Below are positions 59,116 through 64,000 of a stretch of DNA of 64,000 nucleotides, one piece after another. The translations under genes and the position numbers were made by a program. The notes under the pieces were generated by a model, which saw only the letters and a list, made by a program, of their open reading frames with translations, ran no database searches and was not told where the DNA came from. The stretch comes from Marinobacter xestospongiae (GTDB lineage: Bacteria; Pseudomonadota; Gammaproteobacteria; Pseudomonadales; Oleiphilaceae): NCBI RefSeq assembly GCF_023156385.1, contig NZ_JAKZAK010000014.1, positions 1 through 64,000 on the forward strand, written 5' to 3'. How positions within the stretch are numbered: position 1 is the first letter of the stretch; each line of letters begins with the position of its first letter.

Positions 59116-60099
59116 TTAAGGCCCCGCCGGAGGCATCAGTCCTTCGGAGTAATGCAGCTGACGCTGGTCGTCGATGATGATGGCGTCGATCCCAGGCAGC
59201 CGGTTGATCATCGCCAGCCCCTGCTCGGCTCCGAGCACGAACACCGCGGTAGACAGGCCGTCGGTCACCAGCGCCCGATCCCCGAGGATGGTGACGCTCT
59301 GCACGCCTTCGGCGGGCCGGCCGCTGGACGGCGCGATGATGTGATGCACCCGGGTGCCGCTGTCGTCGATAAAGAAGCGTTCGTAGTCCCCGGAAGTCGA
59401 AATGGCGACATCGGCCAGGGGCAGCCGCACCACCATGGTCTCTTCCCGGCGCGGGTCGCGGACCCCCACCACCCAGGGCCGGCCCCGCCGGTCGCCCAGC
59501 AGGCGCATGTCACCGCCGGCACTGAGGCGGGCGTGGCGAATGCCACCGGCGCGCAGCAGCTCAATGCCCCGGTCGACAGCGAAGCCCTTGGCGATGCCCC
59601 CCAGATCGGTCAACAGGCCGGTTTGGCGGAAATGCACCGACCGGTCTTCGGGGTCCAGTTCAATGTCGCGGTAGTTGATGCGGGGCAGATTGTGGGCCAG
59701 CTCCTGCTCGCTGGGCTGGATGCGCCGACGGTAATCGTAGAAGTACCCCACTGACCCGAAACTGATGTCGAACGCGCCGTCGCTCAGTTCCGACACCCGC
59801 CGGGCCTGCTCAAACACCCGGTACAGATCGTCGCTCACCACCACCGGAGCGTCCGCCGCCTGGCGATTGACCCGGGACAGCTCGGAATCCTCCCGGTACC
59901 GGCTCATCCGGTGGTCAATTCGATCAAACTCGGCAAACACCTGTCTGCTCAGGCGTTCGGCCTGGTCCCGGTCCGCCGCCCAGAACTCCATCTCGATGGG
60001 CGTGGTCATGGCACTGCCGCTGAAGCGGAACCACTCCGCCCGGGCGCTGGTGCTGATCAGTCCGGCCAGGACCAGCAGGGCGATGGCGCGCAGGATCAT
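59116..60099 (-). CDS. ApbE-type FAD:protein FMN transferase
   Basis: The 327-residue periplasmic enzyme has a signal peptide without lipobox (LRAIALLVLAGLISTSARA). It would attach FMN to a Thr/Ser of exported proteins using FAD. Visible motifs: MTTPIEMEFWA, LGGIAKGFAVDRGIELL, LSAGGDMRLLG and a C-terminal LVTDGLSTAVFVLG with the Mg-binding Asp/Thr. Convergent with the DUF1501-like operon and overlapping the start region of the TruC gene by 4 bases. No protein in the window shows a clear flavinylation motif, so its target is unknown; ApbE often accompanies DUF3570/DUF4266/TlpA genes. Confidence 0.9.
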   Translation of the reverse strand: MILRAIALLVLAGLISTSARAEWFRFSGSAMTTPIEMEFWAADRDQAERLSRQVFAEFDRIDHRMSRYREDSELSRVNRQAADAPVVVSDDLYRVFEQARRVSELSDGAFDISFGSVGYFYDYRRRIQPSEQELAHNLPRINYRDIELDPEDRSVHFRQTGLLTDLGGIAKGFAVDRGIELLRAGGIRHARLSAGGDMRLLGDRRGRPWVVGVRDPRREETMVVRLPLADVAISTSGDYERFFIDDSGTRVHHIIAPSSGRPAEGVQSVTILGDRALVTDGLSTAVFVLGAEQGLAMINRLPGIDAIIIDDQRQLHYSEGLMPPAGP

Positions 60100-60860
60100 A
60101 CCACCACACCTTCAAGGTCGGGCAAAGGCTGCGGGAAAATCGACAGCACCTCGCGGAAACTCGCCTCCAACGGCGCTTCGATGGTCAGCGGCTCACCGGT
60201 GCCGGGATGCCGGAATCCCATCCGGGTTGCCGCCAGCAGCAGCCGCCCCTGACCGAAGCGTTCGGCGAAGTAACGGTTGTGGCGGCCGCGACCGTGGTTG
60301 GCATCGCCAATGATGGGGTGACTGATGTGCTTCATGTGGCGTCGCAACTGGTGTTTGCGGCCCGTCTTGGGGGCCAGCGCCACCAGGGCGTAGCGGCTGG
60401 TGGGGTAGGTTTCGATGGCCACGGCAATCTCGGTGGTGGCAAGAGTGCGATAGCGGGTCTGGGCTTCCCTCACCGGCTGTTCCTGGCCTTTCAGGCGGCG
60501 ATCCTCGGGCTCTTCCCGCAGCGGATGATCGATCAGCCCCTGGGCCGCGGGCCAGCCCCGGACCACCGCCAGGTAGGTCTTGGCCACCGCTCCGGCCATC
60601 ATCTGCTCCCCCAGCACCCGGGCCATGGCGGCACTGCGGGCAAAGACCAGCACCCCGGACGTGGGACGATCCAGCCGGTGCACCGGGTAGACATGACGGC
60701 CGCCATTGAGCGCGCGGGCATACTGCAGGGCGAACTCGGTTTCGTGGCGGTCAATGGGGCTGCGGTGTACCAGCAAACCGGCGGGTTTGTGCACCACCAG
60801 CAGGTCATCGTCACGGTAGAGTTCGGACAGGGGATTGGGGGTTGGCTGACAGGCGTTCAT
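60096..60860 (-). CDS. truC: tRNA pseudouridine synthase TruC-type (RluA family)
   Basis: The 254-residue cytosolic enzyme has the RluA catalytic motif YPVHRLDRPTSGVLVF with the active Asp near residue 63, and RKHQLRRHMKHISHPIIGDANHGRGRHN near the C-terminus, whose GD..HG..R.N pattern marks the TruC subgroup (tRNA pseudouridine 65). Length agrees. ATG 60860. The 4-base overlap with apbE implies a shared transcript although the functions seem unrelated. Confidence 0.88.
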   Translation of the reverse strand: MNACQPTPNPLSELYRDDDLLVVHKPAGLLVHRSPIDRHETEFALQYARALNGGRHVYPVHRLDRPTSGVLVFARSAAMARVLGEQMMAGAVAKTYLAVVRGWPAAQGLIDHPLREEPEDRRLKGQEQPVREAQTRYRTLATTEIAVAIETYPTSRYALVALAPKTGRKHQLRRHMKHISHPIIGDANHGRGRHNRYFAERFGQGRLLLAATRMGFRHPGTGEPLTIEAPLEASFREVLSIFPQPLPDLEGVVV

Positions 60861-60915
60861 TGGCGGATATTCTACGGCCTCGGACCGGGCTTGTCCCCTC
60901 CCGCCTCTTTTTCAT

Positions 60916-60954
60916 CTTCATTCTCCCTCCTGCTCACCTTCATTCTCCCTCCTG
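60916..60954. repeat. 17-bp direct repeat in a pyrimidine-rich leader
   Basis: CTTCATTCTCCCTCCTG occurs at 60916-60932 and again at 60938-60954. The stretch 60895-60970 is almost all C and T on the plus strand, between the divergent truC and fhuC genes. Function unknown; it could affect transcript structure or arise by slippage. Confidence 0.7.
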
Positions 60955-60997
60955 TTCCTCCCATCCTTCTTCAGAAGAGGGTGAACACGCCTTCACG

Positions 60998-61017
60998 TTG
61001 ATAATCGTTCGTATTTT
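60998..61017. promoter_or_regulatory. Fur-box-like site upstream of fhuCDB
   Basis: GTTGATAATCGTTCGTATTT resembles the Fur consensus (GATAATGATAATCATTATC) with a clear GATAAT hexamer followed by degenerate ATCGTTCGT. It lies 44 bases before the fhuC ATG, where iron repression by Fur is expected. The match is partial. Confidence 0.5.
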
Positions 61018-61060
61018 TTTTACCCTCTCAGTCCGCAACTTTCCCCTTGTTGGAACCCTC

Positions 61061-61834
61061 ATGCCCAGTTTTTTCCAGATTCGTCATCTGGACGTCGAGA
61101 TCGCCTCGACCTCCATCCTCCGGGACATCAGCCTCGACTTCCACGATGGCGAAGTGACCGCGCTGCTGGGCCATAACGGCTCGGGCAAGTCGACCCTGCT
61201 GAAGGTGCTGGCTCGCCAGCTCGAGCCCAGCGGCGGCGAACTCGCGCTCCAGGGCGACGCGTTCGGCACCCTTGGCCAGCGGGACTTTGCCCGCCAGGTC
61301 GGATTCCTGCCCCAGTACACCCCGGCCACCGACGGTCTGACCGTGCGCGAGCTGGTGGCGCTGGGACGCTACCCCTGGAAGGGCCCGCTCGGTCGCTATC
61401 GCGATGAGGACCAGCGGCTGATCGACCAGGCCATCGACGACACCGGCCTGCAGGCCTTTGCCCAGCGCTCAGTGGACACCCTGTCCGGCGGTGAACGCCA
61501 ACGCGCCTGGATCGCCATGCTGCTGGCCCAGCAGACCCGCTGCCTGCTGCTGGACGAACCGATCTCCGCGCTGGATGTACTGCACCAGGTCGAAACCCTG
61601 CGCCTGATCCAGCGCCTGGCAGAGCAGCGCGAGCTGACGGTGGTCATGGTGCTGCACGATGTCGACCTGGCGGCCCGGTTCTGCGATCGCCTGGTGGCCC
61701 TGAAAGCCGGCGCGGTAACGGCCGACGGCACGCCGGCACAGATCATGAACGAGCAGGTGCTGGAATCCATCTACAGCGTGCCCATGGGGGTGATGGAACG
61801 CGCGCCCGGCCAATGGGTGTCCTATGTCCATTAA
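61061..61834 (+). CDS. fhuC: FhuC-type siderophore ABC transporter ATPase
   Basis: The 257-residue ATPase has Walker A GHNGSGKSTLL (near 37), Q-loop FLPQ, signature LSGGERQRAWIAM (about 141-153), Walker B LLLDEPISALD and a H-loop in MVLHDVDLAARF. The alternating GRYPWKGPLGRY segment and signature are typical of iron-siderophore (FhuC/FepC) ATPases. Start 61061 is chosen over in-frame upstream ATGs because it opens the ABC domain directly. It is the first gene of a C-D-B ordered operon behind a Fur-box-like site. Confidence 0.92.
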   Translation: MPSFFQIRHLDVEIASTSILRDISLDFHDGEVTALLGHNGSGKSTLLKVLARQLEPSGGELALQGDAFGTLGQRDFARQVGFLPQYTPATDGLTVRELVALGRYPWKGPLGRYRDEDQRLIDQAIDDTGLQAFAQRSVDTLSGGERQRAWIAMLLAQQTRCLLLDEPISALDVLHQVETLRLIQRLAEQRELTVVMVLHDVDLAARFCDRLVALKAGAVTADGTPAQIMNEQVLESIYSVPMGVMERAPGQWVSYVH

Positions 61835-61895
61835 CGATATGTCCATTAACGATCTGTCCATCAACCACTCGCCCTTTGAACAGGCCCAGGCCGTC

Positions 61896-62846
61896 ATGTC
61901 CGTGAACCCGATCCGCCGTTTTTGCGCCCGCCTGGCCCTCGCCATCACCACCTGGCTGTGCCTCAGCGTCAGCCAGCTTGCGCTGGCCGACACCTGGCAA
62001 CACGAGCGTGGTTCGATTTCCTTCGACAGTCCGCCGCAACGGGTGGTTGCGCTCAACTGGGCGGCCACCGAGGCGCTGGCCCTGCTCGGGGTGACGCCTG
62101 TAGGTGTGGCGGATCTGGAGTACTACAAGGTCTGGGTACAGGACCCGGCTCTGCCGGAAGGCGTCGCCAACGTCGGGGCCCGCAGCGCCCCCAGTCTGGA
62201 GGCCATCAGTGAACTGGCTCCGGACCTGATCGTCACCTCCGGCCAGCTGGCGCCCGCCTACGAACAACTGGCGGCCATTGCCCCGACCTATGTCATCAGC
62301 GTGTACGACGAGGGCACCCAGCCCTATCAGCAGGCCCGCACCATGCTCACCACCCTGGCCCAGATGCTGGACCGGGAATCCCGGGCGGAGACCGTGCTGG
62401 CCGACATCGACGCCACCCTGGCGGACAACCGCGCCCGTCTTGAGGCCGCCGGTCTCACCGACCGGCCGGTGGCCATTGTCGGCTTTATGGACGACCGCCA
62501 CGTTCGCATCAACACCCCCAATGGCCTGCTCCAGGCCGGCATCGAGGGCCTGGGGCTGACCAACGCCTGGCAGCGGGAAGGCAACTTCTGGGGGTTCTCC
62601 CTGGTCGGATTGGAGGAACTGGCGCCGCTGCAACAGGCCCGGCTGGTGGCCATTTCGCCAACGCCTCCGGGCCTGAAGGACCAGCTTGCCGGCAGCCCGT
62701 TCTGGAAACACCTGCCGATGGTGCGTCAGAACCAGGTCTACCAGATCGACCCGGTGTGGACCTTTGGCGGCGTGCACTCGGTACGCCGGCTGGCCAACAC
62801 CCTGACCGAACAACTGCTGTCCGGCGGCAGTGACAATGTCCGCTAA
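61896..62846 (+). CDS. fhuD: FhuD-type periplasmic siderophore-binding protein
   Basis: The 316-residue protein has a signal peptide (RFCARLALAITTWLCLSVSQ, cut near ALA|DT) and a class-III metal-siderophore binding fold: PPQRVVALNWAATEALALLG near the start, EAISELAPDLIVTSGQLAPA and a C-terminal domain with WTFGGVHSVRRLANTLTEQL. The frame extends upstream to ATG 61824, overlapping fhuC by 11 bases, but that would put 24 extra residues, including MSIND twice, before the leader, so ATG 61896 is preferred. It delivers ferric siderophore to FhuB. Confidence 0.88.
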   Translation: MSVNPIRRFCARLALAITTWLCLSVSQLALADTWQHERGSISFDSPPQRVVALNWAATEALALLGVTPVGVADLEYYKVWVQDPALPEGVANVGARSAPSLEAISELAPDLIVTSGQLAPAYEQLAAIAPTYVISVYDEGTQPYQQARTMLTTLAQMLDRESRAETVLADIDATLADNRARLEAAGLTDRPVAIVGFMDDRHVRINTPNGLLQAGIEGLGLTNAWQREGNFWGFSLVGLEELAPLQQARLVAISPTPPGLKDQLAGSPFWKHLPMVRQNQVYQIDPVWTFGGVHSVRRLANTLTEQLLSGGSDNVR

Positions 62847-64000
62847 GGCGCCCTCACTGCCCCTGCGGCTGCCTTCGAGCACCGTACTGATCTGGCTGCT
62901 GGCGTTGTTCGCCAGTGCCCTGCCCTGGCTCGGCAAATTGCCGGTCGACGCCTTGCTCGCTGCAATCTGGGCCCCCAACACCGACGACTTCTCACAGGTA
63001 CTGGTGCATTACAGCTGGGCCCCGCGGCTGGCCATGGCGCTGCTGATCGGCAGCGGCCTGGGCCTGGCCGGCGCGGTGCTGCAGCAGATCCTACGTAACC
63101 CGCTGGCATCGCCCACCACCCTTGGGGTGGAGTCCGGCGCACAACTGGCGATCGCCATCGCCACCGTCTATCTCCCCGGCCTGATGGCCCTGAGTCCGGA
63201 CCTCACCGCGGTCACCGGCGGTATCCTTGGCACCGGGCTGGTCATTGCCCTGACCTGGCGCCTGGGCTTTTCTCCGGTCACCGTCATCCTCGCTGGCATG
63301 GTGGTGAGCTTCTTCCTGGGAGCCATCAACGCCGCCTTCATGCTGTTTCACGGTGAGTACCTGGGCAACCTGTTTATCTGGGGCGCCGGCTCGCTGGTAC
63401 AGAACGACTGGAACCAGTTCCAGACCCTGTCGCCGCGAGTGGTGGTGCTCGCCATCGCGCTGGTCCTGCTGATGCGGCCACTGCAGCTGCTGCAACTCGG
63501 GGCTGACTCTGCCAAGGCCCTCGGTGCCCGGGTCACAGCGCTGCGATTGCTGGCGATGCTGCTGGTGATCCTGCTGACGGCCTCGGTGGTCAGCCGGGTC
63601 GGCGTGGTGGCGTTCGTTGGCCTGGCGGCGCCGGCGCTGGCCCGCCTGCTTGGCGCCCGCACCCTGGCCCAGCACCTGCTCTGGAGCACCCTGCTTGGCG
63701 CCGGCCTGCTGTTGCTGGCCGATGCCCTGGCACAATGGGCCACCGCATGGGCCGACGGCAATCTGGTCCCCACCGGTACCGCCACCGCACTGATCGGCGG
63801 ACCGATCCTGCTGCTGGCCCTGCGGGGCATGAAGAACGACCGCCACATGCCCGGCCAGGCCTCCGAACCGGCCAGCTTCACCCCGGAACGCAAGCCTCTG
63901 GCGCTACCGCTGATTGCGTTGCTGGTGGTATTGGCGCTGGTGGTGGTGTTGGCCATCGCCTGGTCACCGACGTTGTCTGGCTGGCAGTGGACCGCGATAA
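62836..64000 (+). CDS. fhuB: FhuB-type double-length siderophore permease (cut by window edge)
   Basis: The open frame runs from ATG 62836, overlapping fhuD by 11 bases, to the window end without a stop (388 codons visible). The first ~325 residues are a complete FecCD/BtuC-type permease: SSTVLIWLLALFASALPWLG, GLGLAGAVLQQILRNPLASP and VGVVAFVGLAAPALARLLGA. A second membrane domain begins at about 350 (KPLALPLIALLVVLALVVVL), which is the FhuB layout of two fused permease halves. Together with fhuC and fhuD it completes a hydroxamate-type siderophore importer. Confidence 0.9.
   Translation, partial: MSAKAPSLPLRLPSSTVLIWLLALFASALPWLGKLPVDALLAAIWAPNTDDFSQVLVHYSWAPRLAMALLIGSGLGLAGAVLQQILRNPLASPTTLGVESGAQLAIAIATVYLPGLMALSPDLTAVTGGILGTGLVIALTWRLGFSPVTVILAGMVVSFFLGAINAAFMLFHGEYLGNLFIWGAGSLVQNDWNQFQTLSPRVVVLAIALVLLMRPLQLLQLGADSAKALGARVTALRLLAMLLVILLTASVVSRVGVVAFVGLAAPALARLLGARTLAQHLLWSTLLGAGLLLLADALAQWATAWADGNLVPTGTATALIGGPILLLALRGMKNDRHMPGQASEPASFTPERKPLALPLIALLVVLALVVVLAIAWSPTLSGWQWTAI

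Overview
The window is high-GC DNA with gene content of a marine gammaproteobacterium of the Marinobacter/Hahella type (my inference from TlpA-, PEP-CTERM-, MocR/PhzF-, DjlA-, TruC- and fhuCDB-type genes and several c-di-GMP enzymes). No rRNA, tRNA or CRISPR array was seen. Only the first ~0.6 kb is clearly AT-richer.

Layout. 1-1.5 kb is an insertion scar: a low-GC partial gene, a gene stub cut by a 159-bp miniature inverted-repeat element, a decayed IS30-type transposase start and a truncated YefM-type antitoxin that runs into the 3' end of a P-type ATPase gene. 1.4-9.7 kb (all minus) holds the P2-type ATPase, a LysE/RhtB exporter, a conserved hypothetical, DegV, a PF10118-like metal protein and an NCS2-like permease. 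9.8-14.2 kb is an acyl-CoA synthetase gene divergent from a FixL/FixJ-like two-component pair. 14.2-17 kb is a MocR regulator divergent from a small ORF plus phzF. 17-19.4 kb is a periplasmic binding protein gene overlapping a diguanylate cyclase gene. A BaiN/YhiN flavoprotein gene, an orphan HigA antitoxin with a broken CcdA antitoxin in front, a GNAT gene, a PEP-CTERM protein and an MgtC/DUF4010 membrane protein follow. 24.5-28.6 kb holds a diheme lipoprotein, a beta-helix lipoprotein and a membrane AraC regulator. 28.8-37.9 kb holds AlkB, HD-GYP, DjlA, a 7TMR-DISM cyclase, a palindromic TA-flanked element and a GAF-GGDEF-EAL protein.

The most interesting region is 37.9-60.1 kb. Fourteen tightly packed minus-strand genes (53409 down to 37920) start with a large HzsA-like CxxCH lipoprotein and continue through two outer-membrane barrels, a TlpA thioredoxin, a DUF4266 mini-lipoprotein ending in GGGCGCN, a DUF3570 barrel, a small beta protein, three TPR proteins (two of them lipoproteins), a small secreted protein, one TolQ/ExbB, two TolR/ExbD and an AgmX/PglI-type TonB-like protein. 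Divergently, from a shared 297-bp promoter region with a perfect inverted repeat, runs a three-gene operon: a CxxCH protein, a diheme-type LamG lipoprotein and a Tat-type DUF1501-like protein. An ApbE flavin transferase gene converges on it. The one-TolQ/two-TolR/AgmX/TPR/barrel composition resembles the Agl-Glt trans-envelope motor of myxobacteria, here joined to predicted surface redox proteins. I infer a proton-motive-force-driven envelope machine that builds, moves or couples to surface cytochrome-like proteins; its real function is unknown to me.

The window ends in a fhuCDB-type iron-siderophore import operon behind a Fur-box-like site, with fhuB cut by the window edge.
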